This document shows positions 1-6,510 of a DNA stretch of 6,917 nucleotides, piece by piece; the stretch's first letter is position 1; every line of letters begins with the position of its first letter. The position numbers were made by a program, and so were the translations under genes. Under the pieces are notes generated by a model, which worked only from the letters and a program-made list of their open reading frames with translations, was not told the DNA's origin and did no database searches. Origin of the DNA: SIG653 sp045578045. Lineage in GTDB: Bacteria > Bacillota > Clostridia > Oscillospirales > CAG-382. The stretch spans positions 1 to 6,917 of the forward strand of contig JAZNJM010000067.1 of NCBI GenBank assembly GCA_045578045.1. The letters run 5' to 3'.

Positions 1-1
1 A

Positions 2-358
2 ATAATCAAAATTTTTGAAGGAAAAAAAGGAGACACAGTTAGCTACAACGGAACTTATACTTTAGAAGAAGACAAAAGAATAGCCGTATGTGGTGCTGGA
101 TATGCAGACGGAGTTTCACGTCAGCTATCAAACAAAGGATATTACGTTGTAAACGGAAAAAAAGCAAATATCTTAGGAAGGGTTTGTATGGACCTTTCCA
201 TGATTGATATAACGAATATTCAATGCTCTGTTGGAGATGAAGCTGTTATCTTTGGAAAAGAGCTTCCCGCAGATGAAGTTGCAGCCCTTTGCAACACAAT
301 TTCATATGAAACTCTATGCAATGTGAGTAAAAGAGTTCCAAGGGAATATAAAAAATAA
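2..358 (+). CDS. alr: Alanine racemase, C-terminal part (5' end outside window)
   Basis: The last 118 codons of a PLP-dependent alanine racemase, which interconverts L- and D-alanine in the cytoplasm to supply D-Ala for peptidoglycan. The frame is open from base 2 to a TAA at 356-358. What is visible is the C-terminal beta-domain: a VSYNGTYT stretch (residues 13-20 of the fragment) matching the family's VSYGxTF segment; GAGYADGVSR (31-40), whose Tyr is the catalytic base that removes the proton from L-alanine; GRVCMDLSMIDIT (59-71), the Met-Asp substrate-carboxylate region; and the usual ending SKRVPREY. The N-terminal TIM barrel with the PLP lysine lies upstream of the window. A hairpin terminator follows five bases after the stop, so this is the last gene of its transcript and is probably unrelated in function to the redox genes that follow. 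Confidence 0.95.
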   Translation: MIKIFEGKKGDTVSYNGTYTLEEDKRIAVCGAGYADGVSRQLSNKGYYVVNGKKANILGRVCMDLSMIDITNIQCSVGDEAVIFGKELPADEVAALCNTISYETLCNVSKRVPREYKK

Positions 359-362
359 ATAT

Positions 363-401
363 TCAGGGGTTGTTTTTATAATTCAACCCCTGATATTTTT
401 T
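363..401 (+). terminator. Rho-independent terminator after alr, possibly bidirectional
   Basis: A perfect 10-bp stem (TCAGGGGTTG at 363-372 with CAACCCCTGA at 384-393) and an 11-base loop, followed by ATATTTTTT. It lies 5 bases after the alr stop codon. On the other strand the same stem is followed by an ATATTTATTTTTT tract, so it could also stop transcription of the convergent gene ending at 617, although that is more than 220 bases away. Confidence 0.88.
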
Positions 402-502
402 ATATTTTTTATATTTTTTATATTTTCCAAATTTTTTTACTTTTTTTAGATTACCCAATATTTTTTATCTTTTTTATTTTCCAAAATTTTTTATCTTTAT
501 TA
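393..502. repeat. AT-rich intergenic tract with 9-bp tandem repeats and a diverged ~54-bp-offset repeat
   Basis: Three exact copies of ATATTTTTT (393-401, 402-410, 411-419) and a fourth variant ending in CC (420-428). A T-rich segment containing TTTTCCAAA at about 423-431 recurs in diverged form at about 477-485, 54 bases on. The remainder of the gap to 616 is AT-rich with scattered AAATTTAAA-like strings. I see no gene, promoter or RNA in 402-616. It looks like slippage-prone sequence between two convergent genes. Confidence 0.55.
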
Positions 503-616
503 TATTATCAAAAATTTAAAAATACTACTTAACTTTAAATATACTTCCCAAATTTAAAGCAATTCCTCAATTTTAAATATATTTCCATTATCAAATTTCA
601 CGGAAACAGTTTTTCT

Positions 617-2104
617 CTATTCCTCAAAAAAAGTATTCATAATAAAAAGCTCTTCAAAGCTCTCGTTTTCGGAAAGGGAAAGGGTTTTTATCATAGATGA
701 AATTTTTTCAAGAACGTTTATTTCATTGTTACAAAAAGCGGTATTTGCACCACAGATTGCAAGGTCGGGAATAAAAACAGTTTTTTCTTTAAGAGCTTTT
801 GGAATAAGTCCTGACGTAACAACGTCATTTATATTTTCAATATCCCTGCAAACTCCACCCGTTAAAACGAAAAGACCAAGCTCAGAAAAATCCGTTCCCG
901 TTTCAGCCATAAGAATCTCTATTGCAGTTTTAACCGCACTTTTTGCAACCATAAAACCGCTTATATCATTTTCAGACACAAAAACATCTTTTGAAAGATA
1001 GTATTTGTTTTCAGAAACGCAACCGTAATTTAATTCACCATCGTTTTCAGAAACACAACCGCAATTTAATTCACCATCGTTTTCGGAAACACAACCGCAA
1101 TTTAATTCACCATCGTTTTCAGAAACAAAATGCCCCTCGGCAGAAAGAATACCGTTTTCAAGAAGATATGCTATAAGTGAAATAAGTCCCGCACCGCTTA
1201 TTCCTTTTGGTGTCTCACCGCGAAATACAGGTTTTCCGTTTTTTTCAATTCTGTAAATAACTCCGTCTCCGCCGCATTTTCCCATTTCAATTTCAGCGCC
1301 TTCAATTGCAGGACCGGCGGCAGTTGTTGCGGAATAAATTTTTCCGTTTTTAATAAGAGAAATCTCTCCGTTTGTTCCAATATCGGCAATTAAAATATTT
1401 TTATTATTGTAATTTGTTTTCAGAATGGAATATATTCCGCATATGGCATCGCTTCCAATGTATCCGGAAGCAGAAGGAAGAAGAACCATATTAAAATTCA
1501 AACCCGTTTCAGATTTTTCAAGAGCTTTCGTTTCCTTAAAAACAACCTCAAAGGGATAAACACCTATGGGAGACGGGTCTACCTCTGCCATAAAATGAAT
1601 CATCGTTGGGTTTCCGCATATATATACTGTGTCAACGTCTCCTAACCTTTCAGCAATTCCCTCTCTTAGAATTTTTGAAAGAGCTTTATATCCACCGTTT
1701 TTTGAAGCGGAAATTCTTGAAATAACGTCTGCACCGAAAAAACTTTGCGGATTTTGGAAAACGTGTTCAGACAAAAGCTCTCCCGAAGACGTATATTTAC
1801 GAATTTTAATATTTGTTGTTCCAATATCACAAATTGCATATTGAACGTATCCAAAATTCTCAAAAAAAACCGTTTTTCCCTCTTGTTCGGGAATATAGAA
1901 TCCACAATCTGAAATAAGTCTCGTATGACACGCGGTAACGAATCCGTTTTCGTCAGCTTTCGGCTCTGTTTCGCCAAATAACAGCTTTACCTTACATTTT
2001 CCGCATTTTCCGTTACCACCGCAAGGAGATAAAATATTTATATTTTTTTCAAGAAAAAGCTCACGAAGAAGCCTGTTATTTTCGGCTTTCAGAAAAACAG
2101 TCAT
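617..2104 (-). CDS. RACo-like [2Fe-2S] ferredoxin-ASKHA ATPase protein (DUF4445 family)
   Basis: 495 residues. The N-terminus is a plant-type [2Fe-2S] ferredoxin domain with Cys28-X5-Cys34-X2-Cys37-X21-Cys59 (SPCGGNGKCGKCKV then TACH), ending near the IPEQ at 71-74. The rest is the ASKHA fold of the RACo C-terminal domain: phosphate-1 loop CDIGTTNIK (92-100), CGNPTM (163-168), second phosphate loop ADIGTNGEI (240-248), GISGAGL (301-307), and adenosine-type motif LTGGVCRDI (414-422). Known RACo proteins are ATP-dependent reductive activators of corrinoid proteins; this one is shorter than the ~600-residue characterised examples and no corrinoid protein is nearby, so its partner is unknown. Residues 327-362 are three 12-residue repeats (VSENDGELNCGC, last copy NYGC) inserted before the conserved ISGFMVAKSAV helix. 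The ATG at 2102-2104 has GAGGA four bases upstream and its own promoter. No signal peptide is visible, so it is cytoplasmic. Confidence 0.88.
   Translation of the reverse strand: MTVFLKAENNRLLRELFLEKNINILSPCGGNGKCGKCKVKLLFGETEPKADENGFVTACHTRLISDCGFYIPEQEGKTVFFENFGYVQYAICDIGTTNIKIRKYTSSGELLSEHVFQNPQSFFGADVISRISASKNGGYKALSKILREGIAERLGDVDTVYICGNPTMIHFMAEVDPSPIGVYPFEVVFKETKALEKSETGLNFNMVLLPSASGYIGSDAICGIYSILKTNYNNKNILIADIGTNGEISLIKNGKIYSATTAAGPAIEGAEIEMGKCGGDGVIYRIEKNGKPVFRGETPKGISGAGLISLIAYLLENGILSAEGHFVSENDGELNCGCVSENDGELNCGCVSENDGELNYGCVSENKYYLSKDVFVSENDISGFMVAKSAVKTAIEILMAETGTDFSELGLFVLTGGVCRDIENINDVVTSGLIPKALKEKTVFIPDLAICGANTAFCNNEINVLEKISSMIKTLSLSENESFEELFIMNTFFEE
1007..1126 (-). repeat. 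In-frame 36-bp tandem repeat, 3.3 copies, inside the RACo-like gene
   Basis: Three full units at 1007-1042, 1043-1078 and 1079-1114, then the first 12 bases again at 1115-1126. The units differ at only a few bases: one in the third and two in the first, one of which makes Tyr from Cys. The period is a multiple of three, so the reading frame is kept and each unit adds 12 residues, acidic and Cys-rich (VSENDGELNCGC). The near identity suggests recent slippage or unequal recombination. Confidence 0.95.
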
Positions 2105-2108
2105 AATA

Positions 2109-2113
2109 TCCTC
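2109..2113 (-). promoter_or_regulatory. Ribosome binding site of the RACo-like gene
   Basis: GAGGA on the minus strand, four bases before the ATG at 2104. It supports this start, and the encoded N-terminus leads directly into the ferredoxin fold. Confidence 0.75.
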
Positions 2114-2139
2114 GTTTAATTTGTTTATTTTTCACATAC

Positions 2140-2168
2140 ATTATAACAAAATAGTATATAAATTGCAA
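2140..2168 (-). promoter_or_regulatory. Promoter of the RACo-like gene
   Basis: Read on the minus strand: TTGCAA (-35, at 2168-2163), a 17-base spacer, then a perfect TATAAT (-10, at 2145-2140). A transcript would start near 2133 and have a short leader of about 28 bases. The -35 box sits 11 bases from the -35 box of the divergent promoter. Confidence 0.75.
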
Positions 2169-2179
2169 CAGAAAATAGT

Positions 2180-2208
2180 TTGATTTTTCGACAAAAAAAT
2201 GATATAAT
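2180..2208 (+). promoter_or_regulatory. Promoter of the activase pair, with extended -10
   Basis: TTGATT (-35, 2180-2185), a 17-base spacer, and TATAAT (-10, 2203-2208) preceded by TGA, giving the extended -10 form TGnTATAAT. A transcript would start near 2214, about 77 bases before the ATG at 2291. This also rules out the in-frame TTG at 2180 as the start of the protein, because that TTG is part of the -35 box. Confidence 0.78.
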
Positions 2209-2215
2209 CCATAAT

Positions 2216-2268
2216 GAAATAGTTTTTTTTACTCTAAGAGTAATTTCAACGCTTTTTAAAATAAAGCG
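2216..2268 (+). promoter_or_regulatory. 5' leader of the activase pair with two small hairpins
   Basis: The first hairpin is TTACTC (2229-2234), loop TAA, GAGTAA (2238-2243), with a possible outer GAAA/TTTC pairing across a T-rich bulge (2216-2219 with 2244-2247). The second is CGCTTT (2250-2255), a 7-base loop, AAAGCG (2263-2268). The second stem ends just before the AAGGA of the ribosome binding site. I do not recognise a known riboswitch, and neither stem is followed directly by a U-run, so neither looks like an attenuator terminator. Confidence 0.4.
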
Positions 2269-2271
2269 AGA

Positions 2272-2276
2272 AAGGA
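2272..2276 (+). promoter_or_regulatory. Ribosome binding site of the activase gene, unusually far from the ATG
   Basis: AAGGA lies 14 bases before the ATG at 2291, longer than the usual 5-10. There is no ATG, GTG or TTG in frame closer to it. The protein start at 2291 is still preferred because MLTLGLDIGSTT is the standard start of this family. Confidence 0.5.
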
Positions 2277-2290
2277 TTTTTGGTAAAATT

Positions 2291-5212
2291 ATGTTAACTT
2301 TAGGACTTGATATTGGTTCAACAACGGCAAAAGCCGTTTTGATGGATGGAGACACTATAATATATCAAACATACCAAAGACATTTTTCAAAGGTCAGAAA
2401 CAAAACTCTTGAAATAATAAATTCAATTGAAGAAATATACGGAAATATAACTATAAACGCTTCAATCTCAGGTTCGTCAGGCTTAGGACTTGCACAAGGA
2501 ACGGGAATCCCGTTTATTCAAGAGGTATATTCAACTTGTCAGGTTGTTAAGGATAAACAGCCCGATACGTCTTGCGTTATAGAGCTTGGAGGCGAGGACG
2601 CAAAAATTATTTTCTTTGAAGGCGGAATTGAAGAAAGAATGAACGGAAGCTGTGCGGGAGGAACGGGGGCTTTTATCGACCAGATGGCAACGCTTCTTAA
2701 CGTAACCCCAGATGAGCTTGATGAATTAAGCCTTAAAAGCGAGAGAATCTACCCTATTGCATCACGCTGTGGAGTTTTTGCTAAAACTGATATACAGCCT
2801 CTTTTAAATCAAGGGGCAAGAAAAGAAGACGTTGCGGCAAGTATATATCAAGCGGTTGTTAACCAAACAATAGCAGGTCTTGCTCAAGGAAGGCTTATAA
2901 AAGGAAAGGTTATGTTTTTAGGCGGTCCTCTCTACTATTGTAAAGGGCTGAGAGACAGATTCAAAGAAACTTTGAAGCTCTCAAAGGAAGAAGCAATTTT
3001 TCCCGATTACGCCTTATATTCCGTTTCAATGGGTGCGTCAATGTATGCACGTTCATCGGGAAAATGTTACACTCTTTCACAGCTTAAGGAATGTGTTGAA
3101 AATGCAACAGACATTTCAAAGCCCGTTAGCTTTCTTAAACCTCTTTTTGAAAACGAAGAAGAATACAAGGATTTTAAAAGACGACACGCAAAAGCAACCG
3201 TTAAAGAAGGAAAAATTGACGAATATACGGGAAATGCATATTTAGGAATTGACTGTGGAAGCACAACAACAAAGCTCGTTTTAATTTCTGAAAAGGACGA
3301 AATATTATATTCATACTACTCTTCAAATAAAGGAAACCCCGTGGGAATAGTTAAAGAAGAGCTTGAGAAAATATATTCCCTTTGTAAAGACAGAATTAAA
3401 ATTAAAGGAAGTGCAGTAACGGGATACGGTGAAGAGCTTATTAAAAACGCTTTCGGCGTTGACTTTGGATTAGTTGAAACTATTGCACACTACACCGCCG
3501 CAAAGCATTTTATGCCTGAGGTTGAGTTTATTTTAGATATTGGCGGACAAGATATTAAATGCTTCAGAATAAGAAACGGAGCGATTGACAGCATTATGCT
3601 AAACGAAGCCTGTTCATCTGGTTGCGGTTCGTTTCTTGATACCTTTGCAAAAGCATTGGGATATTCTATAGAAGAATTTGCACAAAAAGGCTTATACGGA
3701 AAACGCCCCGTTGATTTAGGAAGCAGATGCACGGTTTTTATGAACTCTTCTGTTAAACAGTCCCAAAAGGAAGGTGCTTCCGTTGAAGACATATCAGCAG
3801 GTCTTTCCATAAGCGTTGTTAAAAACGCAATATACAAGGTTATAAGAGCAGGAAGTCCCGATGAGCTTGGAAAACATATTGTTGTTCAAGGGGGAACGTT
3901 TTATAACGATGCTGTTCTTCGTGCATTTGAACGCGAAATAGGCAGAAACGTTATAAGAACCTCAACGTCTGGTCTTATGGGTGCATTTGGAGCAGCTTTA
4001 TTCAGCAAAAAAAGTGAAAAATCGGGGATAATTTCAAAAGATTCCCTTTTAAACTTTACCCATTCTGCAAAACCCGCCGTTTGCGGAGGGTGTCAGAACA
4101 GATGTCATTTAACAATAAACACCTTTGAAAACGGAAAAAAATTCATTTCGGGAAACCAATGCGAAAAGGGAGCCGGAATTACGAAAAACGGACCTTCCCT
4201 TCCCAATCTTTTCCAATTTAAAAGAGATTATCTCGCCTCACTTCCTAAGGGCGAAAACAAAAAAGGAAAAATCGGACTTCCCTTAACCTTGGGAATGTAT
4301 GAGCTTTTGCCCCTTTGGACAGCAGTTTTCTCTGAGCTTGGATTTGAAGTTGTTGTATCAAACCCATCAACAAGAAAAACCTATGAAAAAGGACAGTTTT
4401 CAATTCCCTCAGATACGGCGTGTTATCCTGCAAAGATAATGCACGGTCATATGGTTGAGCTTGTGGAAAAAGGCGTATCGGCTATTTTCTACCCTCGAAT
4501 AACGTATAATCTCCCCGAAGACGGAACTGATAACAAATATAATTGCCCCGTTGTTGCATATTATTCAGATTTGCTAAGAGGAAATATGGATGAATTGAAA
4601 ACAGTTAAGTTTTTATATCCGTTTCTTAATATAAACAATCAAAAGGAACTTTCAAAAGAGCTTTATAAATACTTATCTCCAATTGCCTCCGTTTCATTAA
4701 AAGAGGTAAAAAAAGCGGTTGAAAAAGGCTTTATTGCCCATTTGGAATATAGAAACGCTGTTAAAAAAGCGGGAGAAAAAGCAGTTAGCTATGCTAAAAC
4801 CAACGGCAAAAAAATAATGATTCTTGCGGGTAGACCATATCATATCGATCCCGAAATATGCCACGGAATTGATAAATTAGCGGTTTCTCTTGGGTTTGTT
4901 GTTGTTTCCGAAGACAGTGTTTATCATCTTGAAGAACCGCAAAAGGTCAACGTTCTCAATCAATGGAGTTATCATTCAAGACTATACAGAGCAGCAAAAT
5001 ATGCATCAAACCATTCAGACACAGAGCTTGTTCAGCTTGTTTCTTTCGGCTGTGGACTTGATGCAATAACAACAGATGAGGTTCGCTCTATTTTAGAGAA
5101 AAACGGAAAATTCTATACACAGCTCAAAATTGACGAAATAACAAACCTTGGCGCAGTTAAGATTCGTTTAAGGAGCTTATCTGGTGCAATTGAAGAAAGG
5201 GAGAAAAAATAA
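2291..5212 (+). CDS. Double-ASKHA acyl-CoA dehydratase activase with DUF2229 domain
   Basis: 973 residues from the ATG at 2291. Two BadF/BadG/BcrA/BcrD-type ASKHA ATPase domains come first. Domain 1 (about 4-255) has LDIGSTTAK (6-14), ELGGEDAK (98-105), and the iron-sulfur cysteines Cys121 (GSCAGGTG) and Cys160 (SRCGVF). Domain 2 (about 317-572) repeats them as GIDCGSTTTK (319-328), LDIGGQDIK (415-423), Cys441 (EACSSGCG) and Cys480 (SRCTVF). In homodimeric HgdC each monomer gives two such cysteines to one [4Fe-4S] cluster, so this chain carries a full set of four. A Cys quartet (598, 601, 605, 624) follows and may bind metal. A DUF2229 region (about 660-890) contains SDTACYPAK (707-715) and ILAGRPYHIDPE. 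Activases of this type use ATP to drive a low-potential electron into a dehydratase partner. The gene overlaps its neighbour by one base and has its own promoter. The substrate cannot be read from the sequence. Confidence 0.92.
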   Translation: MLTLGLDIGSTTAKAVLMDGDTIIYQTYQRHFSKVRNKTLEIINSIEEIYGNITINASISGSSGLGLAQGTGIPFIQEVYSTCQVVKDKQPDTSCVIELGGEDAKIIFFEGGIEERMNGSCAGGTGAFIDQMATLLNVTPDELDELSLKSERIYPIASRCGVFAKTDIQPLLNQGARKEDVAASIYQAVVNQTIAGLAQGRLIKGKVMFLGGPLYYCKGLRDRFKETLKLSKEEAIFPDYALYSVSMGASMYARSSGKCYTLSQLKECVENATDISKPVSFLKPLFENEEEYKDFKRRHAKATVKEGKIDEYTGNAYLGIDCGSTTTKLVLISEKDEILYSYYSSNKGNPVGIVKEELEKIYSLCKDRIKIKGSAVTGYGEELIKNAFGVDFGLVETIAHYTAAKHFMPEVEFILDIGGQDIKCFRIRNGAIDSIMLNEACSSGCGSFLDTFAKALGYSIEEFAQKGLYGKRPVDLGSRCTVFMNSSVKQSQKEGASVEDISAGLSISVVKNAIYKVIRAGSPDELGKHIVVQGGTFYNDAVLRAFEREIGRNVIRTSTSGLMGAFGAALFSKKSEKSGIISKDSLLNFTHSAKPAVCGGCQNRCHLTINTFENGKKFISGNQCEKGAGITKNGPSLPNLFQFKRDYLASLPKGENKKGKIGLPLTLGMYELLPLWTAVFSELGFEVVVSNPSTRKTYEKGQFSIPSDTACYPAKIMHGHMVELVEKGVSAIFYPRITYNLPEDGTDNKYNCPVVAYYSDLLRGNMDELKTVKFLYPFLNINNQKELSKELYKYLSPIASVSLKEVKKAVEKGFIAHLEYRNAVKKAGEKAVSYAKTNGKKIMILAGRPYHIDPEICHGIDKLAVSLGFVVVSEDSVYHLEEPQKVNVLNQWSYHSRLYRAAKYASNHSDTELVQLVSFGCGLDAITTDEVRSILEKNGKFYTQLKIDEITNLGAVKIRLRSLSGAIEEREKK
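5198..5203 (+). promoter_or_regulatory. Ribosome binding site inside the activase gene end, with TAATG coupling
   Basis: AGGGAG lies eight bases before the ATG at 5212. The TAA stop of the upstream gene (5210-5212) shares its last A with this ATG, the classic overlap for translational coupling. The upstream gene ends in GAG followed by six A residues. Confidence 0.8.
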
Positions 5213-6510
5213 TGTCCCAAAAAACTGAAAATATGGAAAAACAATACGTACAGTTCACCGAGGAGATGAGAAAGGAATATACAATATTAGTTCCTAATAT
5301 GCTCCCTATGCATTTTAAGCTCATTATGAAAATATTGAGTACATACGGATATAAAACCGAATTGCTCACAACGGAAGGGCCTGAAATTGCTGAAACAGGC
5401 TTGAAATACGTTCATAACGATGCGTGTTACCCCGCATTACTCGTTATCGGTCAGTTTATCCACGCATTACAAAGCGGTAAATACGATACGAAAAAGGTTG
5501 CCCTCATATACTTCCAAACGGGTGGCGGATGCAGAGCTTCAAACTATGTTTCTCTCCTTAGAAAAGCGTTGGAAAAAGCAGGACTTGAATACGTTCCCGT
5601 TATTGCTTTCAGCTTTAAAGGAATTGAAAAACATTCAGGATTCAATATAAAACTTCCCATTCTCCACAGAATGTTATATGCGGTTTTATACGGCGATTTA
5701 CTCCTCTCTCTTGTTAACCAATGTAAGCCCTATGAAATAACAAAGGGAGAAACAGAAGCTCTTGCAGAAACTATAGTTGGTGAGATTGCAGAGCTTATGG
5801 AAAAAGAGGGAGTTTCTTTCAAACAGCTTAAAAAGAAAAGCAAAGATATAGTTTGCCGTTTTGCAAAAATTCCTTTAAACAAAACAGATAAAGTTAAGGT
5901 TGGAATTGTTGGAGAAATATACGTTAAATATTCCCCTCTTGGAAATAATAATCTTGAACGCTTTCTCGTTGAAGAAGGTGCTGAGGTTGTTATTCCCGGG
6001 CTTTACGACTTTTTGCTTTATTGTGTATACGATGGAGTTATCGACAAAGAGCTATACGGCGAAAATAAATTTTTCGGTTTGATGATGAAATTTGCTTGTA
6101 AATTCCTCGTTAAATTCCAGAAAAAAATAAGCGATATAGTTGAGGAAGAAGGAACTTTCACCCCTCCAACTGTTTTCACAGAGCTTCTTGAACATATGGA
6201 CGATAAAATAATCGGAATTGGTACGAAAATGGGTGAAGGATGGCTTCTCCCTGCCGAAATGATAGAGCTTTATCATAGCGGAGTTAAGAATATCGTTTGT
6301 ACTCAGCCTTTCGGCTGTCTTCCAAACCATATATGCGGAAAAGGAGTTATGAAACCTTTAAAGGATACCTACCCCGATATTAATATCGTTGCTATAGATT
6401 ATGATCCTGGGGCAACGAGAGTTAATCAAGAAAACCGAATTAAACTTATGCTTGCAAACGCAAGAAACGAATTTTCTATCCCCGAAAAAAAATTCAAGGT
6501 CAGCCTTTGA
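5212..6510 (+). CDS. HgdB-like / DUF2229-related dehydratase-type protein, detached C-terminal part of the activase
   Basis: 432 residues, matching from memory the C-terminal third of the ~1,400-residue 'acyl-CoA dehydratase activase-related' proteins of Clostridia. Visible motifs: FTEEMRKEYTILVPNMLPMH (15-34), the start of that region in fused homologues; HNDACYPALL (68-77) with Cys72; FQTGGGCRASNY (101-112) with Cys107; GEGWLLPAEM (341-350); CTQPFGCLPNHICGKG (363-378) with Cys363, Cys369 and Cys375; DYDPGATRVNQENR near the end. The conserved cysteines could bind an iron-sulfur cluster, as in HgdB or double-cubane proteins, but which cluster cannot be decided here. No signal peptide or membrane segment is clear. 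It is coupled to the activase by a TAATG overlap, so equal synthesis and a complex are likely. The last seven codons, KFKVSL plus TGA, lie in the first copy of the 34-bp tandem array, which appears to have replaced or seeded the native 3' end. Confidence 0.88.
   Translation: MSQKTENMEKQYVQFTEEMRKEYTILVPNMLPMHFKLIMKILSTYGYKTELLTTEGPEIAETGLKYVHNDACYPALLVIGQFIHALQSGKYDTKKVALIYFQTGGGCRASNYVSLLRKALEKAGLEYVPVIAFSFKGIEKHSGFNIKLPILHRMLYAVLYGDLLLSLVNQCKPYEITKGETEALAETIVGEIAELMEKEGVSFKQLKKKSKDIVCRFAKIPLNKTDKVKVGIVGEIYVKYSPLGNNNLERFLVEEGAEVVIPGLYDFLLYCVYDGVIDKELYGENKFFGLMMKFACKFLVKFQKKISDIVEEEGTFTPPTVFTELLEHMDDKIIGIGTKMGEGWLLPAEMIELYHSGVKNIVCTQPFGCLPNHICGKGVMKPLKDTYPDINIVAIDYDPGATRVNQENRIKLMLANARNEFSIPEKKFKVSL

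Noticed and set aside
582..606. Terminator of the RACo-like gene
   Set aside because: The TTTCC/GGAAA pairing is only 5 bp with a 15-base loop and no T run at the right distance, so it is too weak to call.
402..616. Small gene or RNA in the convergent gap
   Set aside because: Only AT-rich repetitive sequence with frequent stops; no ribosome site with a supported frame and no stable fold beyond the alr terminator.
991..1176. Plus-strand reading frame rich in HNRNLIHHRF repeats
   Set aside because: It is the opposite-strand shadow of the 36-bp repeats in the RACo-like gene, has no ribosome site, and the minus-strand gene is clearly the real one.
2250..2281. Attenuator terminator in the activase leader
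   Set aside because: The CGCTTT/AAAGCG stem is only 6 bp and the T run comes eight bases later, after the ribosome binding site. This does not fit an intrinsic terminator.
2180..2290. N-terminal extension of the activase from the TTG at 2180
   Set aside because: The TTG is part of the -35 box and the extension contains the -10 box, so it lies upstream of the predicted transcript. The added residues are not family-like, whereas MLTLGLDIGSTT at 2291 is.
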